Shown here piece by piece: positions 25,551 through 33,260 of a stretch of 33,260 nucleotides of DNA (position 1 is its first letter; the number at the start of each line of letters is the position of its first letter). The notes beneath the pieces are model-generated. The model had not been told where the DNA came from. It saw nothing but the letters and a program-made list of their open reading frames with translations, and did no database searches. The stretch covers positions 1 to 33,260 of the forward strand of contig JAHBWQ010000021.1 of the NCBI GenBank assembly GCA_019636915.1. Direction: 5' to 3'. This stretch comes from Nitrospira sp. (GTDB taxonomy: Bacteria > Nitrospirota > Nitrospiria > Nitrospirales > Nitrospiraceae). The translations under genes and the position numbers were made by a program.

Positions 25551-26063
25551 TTATTTTGACAATTCTTTCACCAGATGGCCGAGTTCAGGCAGGATGAGCT
25601 TTTCCATGGCCATTCTGACGGCATGTTCTGAACCTGGAATGGAAAAAATGCACCGCCCTTTGATAATGCCGGCGGTGGCTCGACTCATGATGGCAGGTGA
25701 TCCCATTTCTTGGTAGGTCAAGAGCCGAAAAATTTCGCCGAATCCTGGAAGCCGCTTCTCCAACATCTCATCCACGGCTTCGAATGTGCTGTCCCGCCGT
25801 GAAATCCCCGTCCCGCCGTTGATGATCAACGCTTGGACAGCCTCGTTCGTCATTGCCCGAGCGATCCAGAGTTGAATCTGTGCCGGATCGTCCTTGACGA
25901 GATGATATTCAACAACCGTATGTCCCTGGTCTTTGAGCAGCTTTTGAATCAGCTGGCCGCTGCCGTCCGTCTCGGCGATCCGAGTATCGCTACAGGTAAT
26001 AATCATGCACCCGATCGAGCGAGGTGCATGGATCTTATGTTCATGAACCGTAGGCGCCGTCAT
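25551..26063 (-). CDS. moaB: Molybdenum cofactor biosynthesis protein MoaB
   Basis: A 170-residue MoaB/Mog-type protein. Signature stretches are ITCSDTRIAETDGSG, LIINGGTGISRRD (the molybdopterin-binding GGTG loop) and FSIPGSEHAVRMAME. The family binds or adenylylates molybdopterin during cofactor synthesis in the cytosol. Length is normal. No ribosome site is obvious before the ATG at 26063. In a nitrite oxidiser the cofactor would serve nitrite oxidoreductase (inference). Confidence 0.92.
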   Translation of the reverse strand: MTAPTVHEHKIHAPRSIGCMIITCSDTRIAETDGSGQLIQKLLKDQGHTVVEYHLVKDDPAQIQLWIARAMTNEAVQALIINGGTGISRRDSTFEAVDEMLEKRLPGFGEIFRLLTYQEMGSPAIMSRATAGIIKGRCIFSIPGSEHAVRMAMEKLILPELGHLVKELSK

Positions 26064-26140
26064 AGATGCAGATGATCAGTCATGTTTTTACTCGCCGACT
26101 GCAACCACGATACTTGCTCAAGTTCGGGCTCCGATACGTT

Positions 26141-26467
26141 CTACTTCCATACCGAATCGGGTTTGAGTGTAGCAGCTGGTGTCCCCTTCGTCACGTGTTC
26201 ATCGAGAATCGTGGCGACGTCCGCTTCCGTGACTTTGGAGTACCAGGTATTGTCAGGGTAGACGACCACAGTCGGACCCTGTTCACAAGGACCGAGGCAC
26301 CCAGTCGCACTCACCAAGACCTGTCCTGGAGGAACCGCGCGCTGCATCAAGCCCATATTGAAGGCCATGAGCAGTTGTGCTGCTCCGGCTGACCCGCATG
26401 ATGGCTTGGGATGGCCAGGGGGGCGCGAATTCGTGCAGACAAGAATATGATATTTTGGTTTTGGCAT
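26141..26467 (-). CDS. Thioredoxin-like [2Fe-2S] ferredoxin
   Basis: A 108-residue protein with the cysteine pattern of thioredoxin-fold [2Fe-2S] ferredoxins: Cys11, Cys24, Cys57 and Cys61 (VCTN...SCG...GCLGPC). The N-terminal KYHILVCTNSRP and C-terminal VVVYPDNTWYSKV are typical. It would carry electrons for a soluble enzyme. GAGGAGA just before the ATG at 26467 sets the start. The gene lies downstream of the GGCT-like gene on the same strand, about 58 bases apart. Confidence 0.9.
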   Translation of the reverse strand: MPKPKYHILVCTNSRPPGHPKPSCGSAGAAQLLMAFNMGLMQRAVPPGQVLVSATGCLGPCEQGPTVVVYPDNTWYSKVTEADVATILDEHVTKGTPAATLKPDSVWK

Positions 26468-26525
26468 AATCTCCTCTATGTAAGCTGAGCCTCCCGCTGT
26501 GTGCAATCAGCCGTCGACTCACAGG

Positions 26526-26969
26526 TTACTTCGGTCGATATGACTCCCATTGCTGAATGACGCTGTCTGGAAATTTCCACTGCCTCAGCCCTTTGAGTAC
26601 CCAATCCAGGTAGTGATCCTTTGGCTTGAATTTCCCGATGGGGTTGGCGGCATAGGTGGTGACCAGTTCCTTTTCACCGGTCTCGGTCAAGACTGTCACC
26701 TGGAGATGACGGTAGGCTCCCTGCGGGACATCCTGCTCAAACTGATCCATACTGTTCACATCTTCATCCGTTAACTCGAACACGCCGCCCCAAGCTTGTT
26801 CACCCTGTGAGGGGACAATACTTGCGAGTCCGCATCGCCATTGGGATGACCATCGACAAAACCTGACGGTGTGATCCGACAGAGTGGCACGGTACAGAAA
26901 GTGATGTTCCGGAGCTCGCCGCTGGAGCTGTGACGGATTGAGGAGATCACCGTACAAAAAGAACTTCAT
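26526..26969 (-). CDS. Gamma-glutamylcyclotransferase-like (AIG2/GGCT fold) protein
   Basis: A 147-residue GGCT-fold protein starting MKFFLYGDLLNP, the variant of the usual YGSN substrate loop. The mid-domain GGVFELTDEDVNSMDQFEQ and AYRHLQVTV match the fold, with a Glu at the catalytic position. The altered first loop (YGDLL) makes the substrate uncertain. The frame opens at a GTG (26978); the ATG at 26969 is preferred, although GGAGG sits close to it. Confidence 0.8.
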   Translation of the reverse strand: MKFFLYGDLLNPSQLQRRAPEHHFLYRATLSDHTVRFCRWSSQWRCGLASIVPSQGEQAWGGVFELTDEDVNSMDQFEQDVPQGAYRHLQVTVLTETGEKELVTTYAANPIGKFKPKDHYLDWVLKGLRQWKFPDSVIQQWESYRPK

Positions 26970-27352
26970 ACCCTCCACTCATGCGATCCGCACTCTGGTG
27001 AGACTGAAATATACTTGTAACACATCGCCTTTTCATCAGACAAGCTGCGGTCCGCACTCTGGTTGGATTGACAGAACCTTCCGGATCTTCCTAAGATGCA
27101 GGGCGGCGAAGGATTTTCCGGCACGGCACTTCACCCACCAAGACAGGAAGCCACAGCTGTGACGTTCTTGAGGATTACACAGTGGGCGTCCTCTGATACA
27201 TCGGCCAGAGCCCATGGGCGGCGTGCCAAAACCGTGGCGGAGGAGGATCCGCTTCGTCTGGTTTCGCCGAAGCCACAAGAAGGTCCACGGCTGCACGTCC
27301 TCCGCAGTCGTCTGCTACGGAGGAAGGATCAAGCCGTGAGGCTCTGCACATA
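26970..27352. other. Divergent intergenic region with a short direct repeat
   Basis: About 380 bases. An 18-base direct repeat TGCGRTCCGCACTCTGGT occurs at 26982-26999 and 27046-27063 with one mismatch, 64 bases apart. The right half is G+C-rich with small dyads and is open on both strands. An 85-codon frame (27096-27353) overlaps the next start codon as TAATG but looks unlike a protein. Confidence 0.4.
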
Positions 27353-27829
27353 ATGACTGGTAGCGTGACTTCTTTACGATCGTTCGGCACTCACATCATC
27401 CATTACGCCGTTGTAGCCGTGTTGTTGCTCGGTGGGCTGTACTATGTGTGGACGTCGCTGCCTTCGACGGCTCCGTCGAGAACGACCCAAGAGGTTGAAG
27501 CCTTGGCCCTCGTACAGCACCATCCGGCCATCGGGTTCCCCTCAATCCTTGATGCCATGAACGAGCACGTTCGCAGCATGAAAGAGCGTGGGCAGGGCGT
27601 ACGGCTCGGCGAATGGCGTGTCAAACAAGTCGAAGGGCATATCTATGAAATTCGTGTCCAGCTCCGCGATCAGAGTGTGCGCGGCCAATGGTTTGAACGG
27701 GAGTTTATTTGGCACGCCCATCTCGATCTCAAGAAGGTGAATGCTGCCTCCTTACCGGCTGATGGTGTCACTCCCAAAGCGCCCGACTCCGACCCACAGT
27801 CGACTCCACCGTTCCCCCCTCCGTCCTAG
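27353..27829 (+). CDS. Single-pass membrane-anchored hypothetical protein
   Basis: A 158-residue protein with one membrane segment near the N-terminus (about residues 15-33, IIHYAVVAVLLLGGLYYVW). It is probably anchored in the inner membrane with the rest outside. The middle (RLGEWRVKQVEGHIYEIRVQLRDQ...GQWFEREFIWHAHLDL) is a beta-rich domain I do not recognise. The C-terminus is Pro/Ser-rich (TPPFPPPS). GAGG ten bases upstream is a modest ribosome site. Confidence 0.7.
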   Translation: MTGSVTSLRSFGTHIIHYAVVAVLLLGGLYYVWTSLPSTAPSRTTQEVEALALVQHHPAIGFPSILDAMNEHVRSMKERGQGVRLGEWRVKQVEGHIYEIRVQLRDQSVRGQWFEREFIWHAHLDLKKVNAASLPADGVTPKAPDSDPQSTPPFPPPS

Positions 27830-28033
27830 CCTGCGCTTGAGCCGGTTGCCGAGCAACGTGTCCGGCCCTTGAGGCCTCTTGGAGAAGAAGAATTCGACTG
27901 GCTTCTTGATGAGTGCACTCTCGCTACCTTGACAAAGATCGGTGGGCGGGAAAGGGAAGGTTATCCATCAGGGACAGCACCTCTGTCATTGAAGATGGAC
28001 CTTCCGAGGAGCCTTCGCACAGCAGTGATCGGA

Positions 28034-29974
28034 CTAATCAGCTTTTTCTCGGTTAGACCAGATCCCACCGGCGATCAGGGCGAGGATCAGAGCCTGCGGA
28101 ACAAGACTTTGCATAGTCGGGTGAATACCCAAGAGTGGCAAGGAGAAGAAACGAACATCCGTCACGTCGAGGACGCCTGCCGCTTGAAGGGCGGCGATGC
28201 CGTTCCCAACAAAAATCACGGCCATCACCGCCAGAAGGATTGAGGCGACGGTGAAGAATGGCCCGATGGGCAGACGGACGCTATAGCGAAGAATCATACT
28301 GCCGATCAGCACCAACAGCATCGCTGCTATGGCGATGCCCCACATGACCGCACTATGCCCGGTTGGCCCGGCCTGTGACCAGAGCGTTTCATAGAACAGA
28401 ATCATCTCAAACAACTCCCGGTACACGACAAGGAATGAGAGCCCTGCCATTGTCCAGAGCGTCCGGGTGGCCAGCGCACTGTTCAGTTGTTCGCGGATAT
28501 AGCGGTTCCACGCCTGTGCGTTCGAGCGGCTGTGTAACCACCATCCCACGTAGAGGAGCATAGCCGCGGCCAGCAAGGCTGTGAGGCCTTCCGTTACCTC
28601 ACGGTTCGCCCCAGAAATGCTGAGCATGTAGCGGGCAAGACTCCACGTCACGATACCGAGTGCCATGGCTCCGATCCAGCCGAGATGGATGTAGGGGAGC
28701 GCGTCACGTCGGCCGGTCCTCACGACAAAGGCGACGATGGTCGAAATGATGAGTATTGACTCCAGTCCTTCGCGCAGCAAGATCAACAGTGAACTTACGA
28801 ATGCCGTATTCGACGATACGGTACCCCCAGAGAGTCTGTCCGAAGCACGATCGAGTAACGTCGCGATCTTTGTTGTCTGCGCGGTCACGACCTCGATGCG
28901 TGCCCCATCTGCGATGGCCGTCCGAAGGGCCATCATTTCACGCTCTATTTCCGCACGCAGCGGCGCGTCGACATTGTTCAGCGCGGACTCGATCAGTTCC
29001 ACCCCCTCGAGATAGGCGGCGACGGCAAGGCGCCGAGCCTCTGCCTGCTGGCCATTGGCGTATGCTACCGCGGCCTCCTCAACTTTCATGCGCGAAACGT
29101 TCAACGGCGAGTGCACTCCAGCCTCCAGCGCATGTGGCTGCTGCGTGAGATAGGCGCGCACGGCATCGAGTGACGAACCGGCAACAGCCTGTTGGGCGGG
29201 TGTGGTCGTGACGAAGGTGCGGAGGGTGTGAAAATCTGCTTTGCCCTGTTCTTGCAGCCAGAGTTCTTCGCCCTTCGTCACCAAGCGAGGATCGGTTCGC
29301 AGGCCGGCGGCAAAAAAGGCCAACGCCCACCGATCGGCTTCGGACAGTTCGCCGAAGGCGCGCATTGGCGTGCCACGTACACCAAGTGTGATGGTGTTGT
29401 ATAACCCATAGAGGCTACGCTGACGCATCCGAGCTTCATCGTGGAAGTTACGGGGAGCTGGGTCCATTCCCTTGGCCAGCGGCCCATCGCCCCTTCCTTG
29501 CATGCCATGGCAGGCGGCACAGTATTGCAGAAATAATGTCTCACCACGTCGGAGGTCCGGAGCCTGACGTGGCGCCACACTGAGCTTCCATGAGTTGATG
29601 ATGTGAACGAGCAGCTGATTGGCGAGAGTTGAAATCACCTCTCCCGACGCCTTCGCTTCGATCTGGGTCAAAAGTTCGCGTGCCTGCTGCACCAACACAT
29701 CCTGCTCAGACACAGCGGGTAACTGACCGAGAAGTGTGAGGGCCTGGGCGGCAAAGTCGCGTTGTTCGGCATACTCTTCCTGTTTGATCACCTGACCGTT
29801 CTGCACGGACTCAGGATAATCGACGCCGACATAGTCAAGCATGTGGACGATGGCCTGCGCCTTGTCGTCGTCATTCACTTCTGCCAGTGCGAGGCCAGGG
29901 AGACTCGCTCCCAGTAGCAGGATGGGTAGCCACCAGTGCAATACCGTGAATAAGAAAGATCGCATGGGCTGCAT
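28034..29974 (-). CDS. Cytochrome c-FTR1 family iron permease fusion
   Basis: A 646-residue protein. It begins with a signal peptide (to about residue 31), then a periplasmic helical region. A c-type cytochrome domain follows with the haem site CAACH (152-156) and the distal GMDPAPRNF. A second helical linker runs to about 390. The C-terminal FTR1 permease has the iron-binding motifs REGLE (401-405) and RELFE (519-523) and about seven membrane segments. FTR1 permeases usually work with a ferroxidase; the fused haem could provide the oxidation step or electron disposal (inference). The start may be the ATG at 29974 or 29965. It stands alone, with a hairpin cluster upstream. Confidence 0.9.
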   Translation of the reverse strand: MQPMRSFLFTVLHWWLPILLLGASLPGLALAEVNDDDKAQAIVHMLDYVGVDYPESVQNGQVIKQEEYAEQRDFAAQALTLLGQLPAVSEQDVLVQQARELLTQIEAKASGEVISTLANQLLVHIINSWKLSVAPRQAPDLRRGETLFLQYCAACHGMQGRGDGPLAKGMDPAPRNFHDEARMRQRSLYGLYNTITLGVRGTPMRAFGELSEADRWALAFFAAGLRTDPRLVTKGEELWLQEQGKADFHTLRTFVTTTPAQQAVAGSSLDAVRAYLTQQPHALEAGVHSPLNVSRMKVEEAAVAYANGQQAEARRLAVAAYLEGVELIESALNNVDAPLRAEIEREMMALRTAIADGARIEVVTAQTTKIATLLDRASDRLSGGTVSSNTAFVSSLLILLREGLESILIISTIVAFVVRTGRRDALPYIHLGWIGAMALGIVTWSLARYMLSISGANREVTEGLTALLAAAMLLYVGWWLHSRSNAQAWNRYIREQLNSALATRTLWTMAGLSFLVVYRELFEMILFYETLWSQAGPTGHSAVMWGIAIAAMLLVLIGSMILRYSVRLPIGPFFTVASILLAVMAVIFVGNGIAALQAAGVLDVTDVRFFSLPLLGIHPTMQSLVPQALILALIAGGIWSNREKAD

Positions 29975-30499
29975 TACGACCGAGTCTTTGATGGGCTGGA
30001 ACCGTATGTCTTCACGGTCTGTCGCCGCTCAGAGCTGGCTGAATGTGATCGATGTCAATCGTGACCGGCTGCGTGAGCGTCTCTGTGGTTATGGTTTCGG
30101 TCTGATCCTTGTCAAGGATGCCACAACCTGCGAAATAATGAACAGAAGCAGAATGGGCAAATATGAAGAACCACGGCCTGACAGCCGTGGTCTCCATGTT
30201 TCATGCTTCGCATGAGCCGCTTCGCGGCGCCCTGCTCTCACCCCCATCCTTCCAGATGGGGTACTCCCGCTCGAATAGACTAAATGAAAGTTGTCAGATT
30301 CTGCAAGAGCGTGCCCATACTCACTTTTTGAATGATCGTTCGGTTCGGCCCCTCAGTGTGTTCCGGATTCTTACCTCATTCACGCAGTGATGTTGCGTGA
30401 CCTTGTGTCGGTCAGCTGAAACGATACGGCTGGGGGGCTTGGGAAGAGGGGAGGGGACAGTATCACTCGGCACAGATATTGGGGCATCTGTCAACAAAA
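29975..30499. other. Intergenic region upstream of the FTR1 fusion
   Basis: About 525 bases without a credible gene. It holds a small ATCCTT/AAGGAT hairpin (30105-30119), the four-hairpin cluster listed separately, and a G-rich run near 30428-30460. A 60-codon minus-strand frame (30321-30503) is not protein-like. Confidence 0.4.
30170..30261 (-). mobile_element. IS200/IS605-type right end or guide-RNA scaffold remnant
   Basis: Four perfect hairpins are packed in 92 bases. On the minus strand in order: CCCCATC/GATGGGG, GCCGC/GCGGC and CATGC/GCATG (both with a GAA loop), and ACCACGGC/GCCGTGGT, followed by TCTTCAT. This order and the last hairpin resemble, from memory, the right end of IS605/IS1341 elements, which also encodes the omega RNA used by TnpB. 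No tnpA or tnpB lies next to it. An unrelated structured RNA is the alternative. Confidence 0.45.
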
Positions 30500-30835
30500 T
30501 CAATTCGATGAAAGAAACTGCAACTCTGCTGGAAGTCTGATCTCGACCCGACCGTCGATGACGCGCACATCACAGCGAGGCACCTGAAAGGTTGGGTTAC
30601 CGACGCGCTCTCCGGACACGATGTTGAATTTCCAGCCGTGCCAGGGACATTCAACGTCGGTGCCGCAGACTTTGCCTTCACCGAGTGGACCACCCGCGTG
30701 TGGACAGGCATTATCGATCGCATAAAACGTCCCGTTTAGGTTAAAAACAGCGACCCAGACTCCCGCAACCTCCACAGTCCGTCCTGTGCCAGGGGGAATC
30801 TCGGAAACGGAAGCGACGGCTATGTATTCACCCAT
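30500..30835 (-). CDS. Rieske [2Fe-2S] ferredoxin (NirD-like)
   Basis: A 111-residue soluble Rieske protein. Cluster ligands are Cys44 and His46 (CPHAGGPLGEG) and Cys63 and His66 (CPWHGWKFN). The size and the closing PRCDVRVIDGRVEI match the small nitrite-reductase/dioxygenase ferredoxin family. It would hand electrons to an unlinked oxygenase or reductase. In-frame starts exist at 30856 and 30871; the ATG at 30835 begins where the family domain does, but no ribosome site decides it. Confidence 0.88.
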   Translation of the reverse strand: MGEYIAVASVSEIPPGTGRTVEVAGVWVAVFNLNGTFYAIDNACPHAGGPLGEGKVCGTDVECPWHGWKFNIVSGERVGNPTFQVPRCDVRVIDGRVEIRLPAELQFLSSN

Positions 30836-30992
30836 AAGAGATGTCTTCCCCTTCATCGGCGGACGCCGCAATAGGAGCGTCCTTACTTGATTTCATCACA
30901 ACCTTATGGCATAGAAACAGCTGTGATGTAGCTGGGCCCATCGGACGAGCCTTTCCCACATTCGGGAGCTCGAGTGAGGATGAGGTTGCTGC

Positions 30993-31538
30993 ATGGAAAT
31001 GACCCTCCTGCTCAATTCCACGTTTGAACCCCTACGGGTTGTACATTGGCAAAAAGCGATCGCGCTCCTCTGGCAAGGGAAAGTCGAAGTGCTGGAGGTC
31101 TACGATCGTGAAATTCATGGGATTTCGCTCTCGATCAAACTTCCCTCGGTCATGCGGCTGTTGAAACTGGTGCGATTGAAGGACAGCCATCGTGCCGTCA
31201 AGTTCTCCCGCATCAATATCTTTACCCGGGACGGATACTGTTGTCAGTATTGTTACCATAAATTTCGGACGGAAGAACTGACATTCGATCATGTGGTTCC
31301 CATCGCCAAAGGCGGGAAAAAAACGTGGGAAAATATCGTGACGGCCTGTTGGCGATGCAATAATCGGAAAAGCGGGCGCACGCCTGAAGAGGCCGGGATG
31401 AAGTTGAAAAAGAAACCGGTGAAACCTCGTTGGAATCCCGTCATTACCATCACCATTGGCATCAGGAATACACCCGAAAGTTGGCGTGACTATCTGTATT
31501 GGAACCTGGAATTGGATACAGATCCAGCCGGAACGTGA
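30993..31538 (+). CDS. HNH endonuclease family protein
   Basis: A 181-residue protein with a C-terminal HNH fold: zinc pairs Cys84-Cys87 (CQYC) and Cys119-Cys122 (CWRC), the catalytic DHVVP (99-103), and NNRKSGRTPEEAGM. The N-terminal 75 residues (LLLNSTFEPLRVV...WQGKVEVLEVYD) are the typical entry of this widespread stand-alone bacterial HNH group, whose role is unknown. It is not obviously linked to a restriction or CRISPR system. GAGG seven bases upstream supports the start. Confidence 0.92.
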   Translation: MEMTLLLNSTFEPLRVVHWQKAIALLWQGKVEVLEVYDREIHGISLSIKLPSVMRLLKLVRLKDSHRAVKFSRINIFTRDGYCCQYCYHKFRTEELTFDHVVPIAKGGKKTWENIVTACWRCNNRKSGRTPEEAGMKLKKKPVKPRWNPVITITIGIRNTPESWRDYLYWNLELDTDPAGT

Positions 31539-31758
31539 CGCGTGCTCGTGGCGAATGAAGCTATCTGCCGTCTCCGTTGCAAGAGAGGTTTCCTCGCCGG
31601 TTATAACGTGAGCCTCTTCTCACTCGTGCACCCATCGCAATGTCCTGCATTATAGCCACGCTGTATTGAAAAGTGGAGCGTGAGCCTCAGAAGTTCCTCT
31701 TGCATGTGACCCATCCCTTCCTCGATACTAGTCTTTTGGATTGCCATAGGGAGTAGAA

Positions 31759-32430
31759 ATGATGGTTGCCAATCCTGGTTTTCCCTTGGTGTTGGATGTC
31801 AAAGGTTGGCCGGTTCTGGTGATCGGCGGTGACGAGGAAGCCTCTGAAAAATCGGAGCGTCTGCTCGAGTCCGGTGCACGAGTTACGGTGATCAGTCCGA
31901 CATTGAATGAGCCCCTCCGCCAGTTAGCGGCTTCCGGGAAAATCATCCATCGGGGACGTCATTTTCGTGACACGGATCTCGATCATGTCATTCTCATCCT
32001 GAATACCGTTCGAGGCGATCGGGATTTCGCGAAGATGCTCATTGCAAAAGCCAGAGAAAAACGGGTGTTACTCTGGTCCGTCGATTACCCTGAAGCCTGC
32101 AGCGTCACGATGCCGGCAGTCGTGTCGGCAGGGTATGTTCGTGTGGCCATCAGCTCAAGCGGGGTCGCCCCCGCCCTTTCTGGGTTCATGAAAGAGGATC
32201 TGGAACGGATCCTTGATGCTGAATTTATCGAGTTTGTCGAGTGGCTGGGACAGCTACGAGAGCAGGCTAAGGCAAATGAGCCCGATGCCGAGAAACGACG
32301 CGCATTACTTCGGGAAGCCTTGGACGGTTTTCGTTTGCTTGGCAAGGTGCGTTACCCCTCCGTATGGTCTGCACGACGCGCGGAAACCGTAGCGAATGCG
32401 GCGTCTGGCACGAGCGCGGAACCACGATAA
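31759..32430 (+). CDS. Precorrin-2 dehydrogenase / sirohydrochlorin ferrochelatase (CysG N-domain, Met8-like)
   Basis: A 223-residue enzyme of siroheme synthesis. It has the NAD-binding region VLVIGGDEEASEKSERLL (in place of GGGxVA), the central SVDYPEACSVTMPAVVSAG and SSSGVAPALSGFMKEDLE, all family-specific. It oxidises precorrin-2 and may also insert iron. Siroheme is needed by assimilatory nitrite and sulfite reductases. GGGAG precedes the ATG at 31759. The next gene starts 9 bases after its stop, so they form an operon. Confidence 0.9.
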   Translation: MMVANPGFPLVLDVKGWPVLVIGGDEEASEKSERLLESGARVTVISPTLNEPLRQLAASGKIIHRGRHFRDTDLDHVILILNTVRGDRDFAKMLIAKAREKRVLLWSVDYPEACSVTMPAVVSAGYVRVAISSSGVAPALSGFMKEDLERILDAEFIEFVEWLGQLREQAKANEPDAEKRRALLREALDGFRLLGKVRYPSVWSARRAETVANAASGTSAEPR

Positions 32431-32439
32431 GGAGCGACG

Positions 32440-32748
32440 ATGGTATTGTTGGAATTCAGCATGTCTCCGTTAGGCAAGGGGGAAAGTGTCGGAAAATATG
32501 TGGCCCGTTCTCTGGACATCATTGATAAGAGCGGAGTCGCCTATCGCTTAAACCCCATGGGAACTGTCTTAGAAGGGGAGTGGGAAGAAGTGTTTTCGGT
32601 GGTACAGCAGTGCTATGAACGGATGAAGAAGGACTGCAACCGTATCTCGTGCACGATCAAAGTCGATTACCGAAAAGGGCATTCCGGCCGCCTCAAGAGC
32701 AAAGTCGCCAGCGTTGAAAAAAAGCTCAAGCGGTCGGTCAGACAGTAG
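32440..32748 (+). CDS. MTH1187 family thiamine-binding protein
   Basis: A 102-residue protein with the MTH1187/YqgV fold: LLEFSMSPLGKGESVGKYVARSLDII, YRLNPMGTVLEGEW and a closing basic helix KSKVASVEKKLKRS. Members bind thiamine and form tetramers; the physiological role is unclear. AAGGAG sets the start. It is coupled to the siroheme gene nine bases upstream. Confidence 0.92.
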   Translation: MVLLEFSMSPLGKGESVGKYVARSLDIIDKSGVAYRLNPMGTVLEGEWEEVFSVVQQCYERMKKDCNRISCTIKVDYRKGHSGRLKSKVASVEKKLKRSVRQ

Positions 32749-33018
32749 ACGATCATACTCTCTTTCACCCGGCTGGTCGGTGTCGGTCATCCCGGATCCG
32801 TGCCTGCTCTTCCACTAATTGCCTCCCCGAGTTCCCCATCTTTTGATCGGTCTTGCCCTACGGATGTGAGGAACGCACCCTTCGTATTGCAAAGCGTAGG
32901 GGGCGTCGATATACTCGCCCAGCCATACGTGCTATTCCGGTAGGAAAATTGTCCTATCAGGCAAACCAGTGACTCGCTCGTCGGAGCACCTTGTGGACAA
33001 AGGATCTTGGTCTGTTCA

Positions 33019-33260
33019 TCAACTATGTTGTTGAAGAAGTAAGAAGAGCACCAAGTCTCCGATGAGGGGTGGTACAGCCTGGTAGCCGACGGTGCTGTTA
33101 ATGAAAGCACGACCCATGTACATGGGCTTTCGACTAAAACGAGCACAAAGCTGCTTGGTGGGGTCACCGTCCTGTGAAGGGATGACACCATGATAAGCAG
33201 TACGCTCGACGGCACCGAAGCCAAATCCCTCCCCACGGTTGAACTGTTCCCCAAAGAGAG
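33019..33260 (-). CDS. C-terminal part of an unrecognised protein, cut by window edge
   Basis: The last 79 residues of a minus-strand frame entering from the right edge and ending in TGA at 33019-33021. Stretches such as FNRGEGFGFGAVERTAYHGVIP, DPTKQLCARFSRKPMYMG and STVGYQAVPPLIGDLV look like a real folded protein rather than noise. I cannot assign a family. A longer minus-strand frame in another phase (32787-33254) is its shadow. Confidence 0.55.
   Translation of the reverse strand, partial: LFGEQFNRGEGFGFGAVERTAYHGVIPSQDGDPTKQLCARFSRKPMYMGRAFINSTVGYQAVPPLIGDLVLFLLLQQHS

Noticed and set aside
27096-27353. 85-codon frame whose stop overlaps the next start as TAATG
   Set aside because: The overlap suggests coupling, but the translation is low in hydrophobic core, rich in Arg and Pro, and the DNA is open on both strands.
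27869-28243. 124-codon plus-strand frame
   Set aside because: Its second half is antisense to the FTR1 gene and the first half has no family resemblance.
32787-33254. 155-codon minus-strand frame at the right edge
   Set aside because: The neighbouring phase (33019-33260) reads like a real protein; this one is Ser/Thr/Val-rich and looks like its shadow.
1-33260. tRNA, rRNA or CRISPR array
   Set aside because: No cloverleaf-like segment, rRNA motif or regularly spaced repeat series was seen when reading both strands.

Overview
The window reads as chromosomal DNA of a free-living, chemolithotroph-type bacterium. Several gene types point to Nitrospira (Nitrospirota): a pair of B12-binding-type radical SAM genes, a cytochrome c-FTR1 fusion, a siroheme dehydrogenase next to an MTH1187-type protein, PilZ proteins, and interspersed repeats of the kind I remember from Nitrospira. 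This is recall and inference; there is no rRNA or marker gene here to settle it. No rRNA, tRNA or CRISPR array was seen.

Layout. 1-200: the end of an insertion sequence with a clipped transposase. 265-5900: a DUF1232 protein, HrpB helicase, a small protein followed by a 137-bp palindromic repeat, an MFS transporter and a TerC-family protein. 6421-8637: a sigma-54 activator without a sensory domain, a long AT-rich spacer with a perfect 23-bp palindrome and a good -24/-12 promoter, then an unknown 108-residue protein. 8809-14760: a minus-strand run of two PilZ proteins, exported proteins and lipoproteins, CreA, a Sel1-repeat protein and a Sui1/YciH factor. 15152-16654: a cyanobacterial/plastid-type MPBQ/MSBQ methyltransferase and a glutathione peroxidase, ended by a second repeat element.

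16809-19290 looks like a small acquired cargo: an empty 600-bp stretch, then a two-gene minus-strand operon. Its first gene is a nucleoside-phosphorylase-fold enzyme with an N-terminal winged-helix-like domain. The second encodes a partner with an N-terminal helical module, an acidic linker and a C-terminal domain resembling the one on the enzyme. A perfect inverted repeat lies just upstream. This is my best candidate for an undescribed system, possibly an anti-phage nucleotide-depleting system.

19453-23391: two tandem paralogous radical SAM proteins with an unusual CX4CX2C cluster motif. 23452-26969: a J-domain-like protein, PhzF, a two-CBS protein, MoaB, a thioredoxin-like ferredoxin and a gamma-glutamylcyclotransferase-like protein. 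27353-29974: a membrane-anchored unknown and the cytochrome c-FTR1 protein. 30170-30261: four stacked hairpins resembling the right end or guide-RNA scaffold of an IS200/IS605 element, with no transposase. 30500-32748: a Rieske ferredoxin, an HNH endonuclease, precorrin-2 dehydrogenase and an MTH1187-family protein. 33019-33260: the clipped 3' end of an unrecognised gene.

How it fits together. Most genes are housekeeping or stress functions (helicase, peroxidase, siroheme, molybdenum cofactor, iron uptake). The accessory material is concentrated in the IS end, the repeats that begin on gene stop codons, the nucleosidase operon and the IS605-like end.
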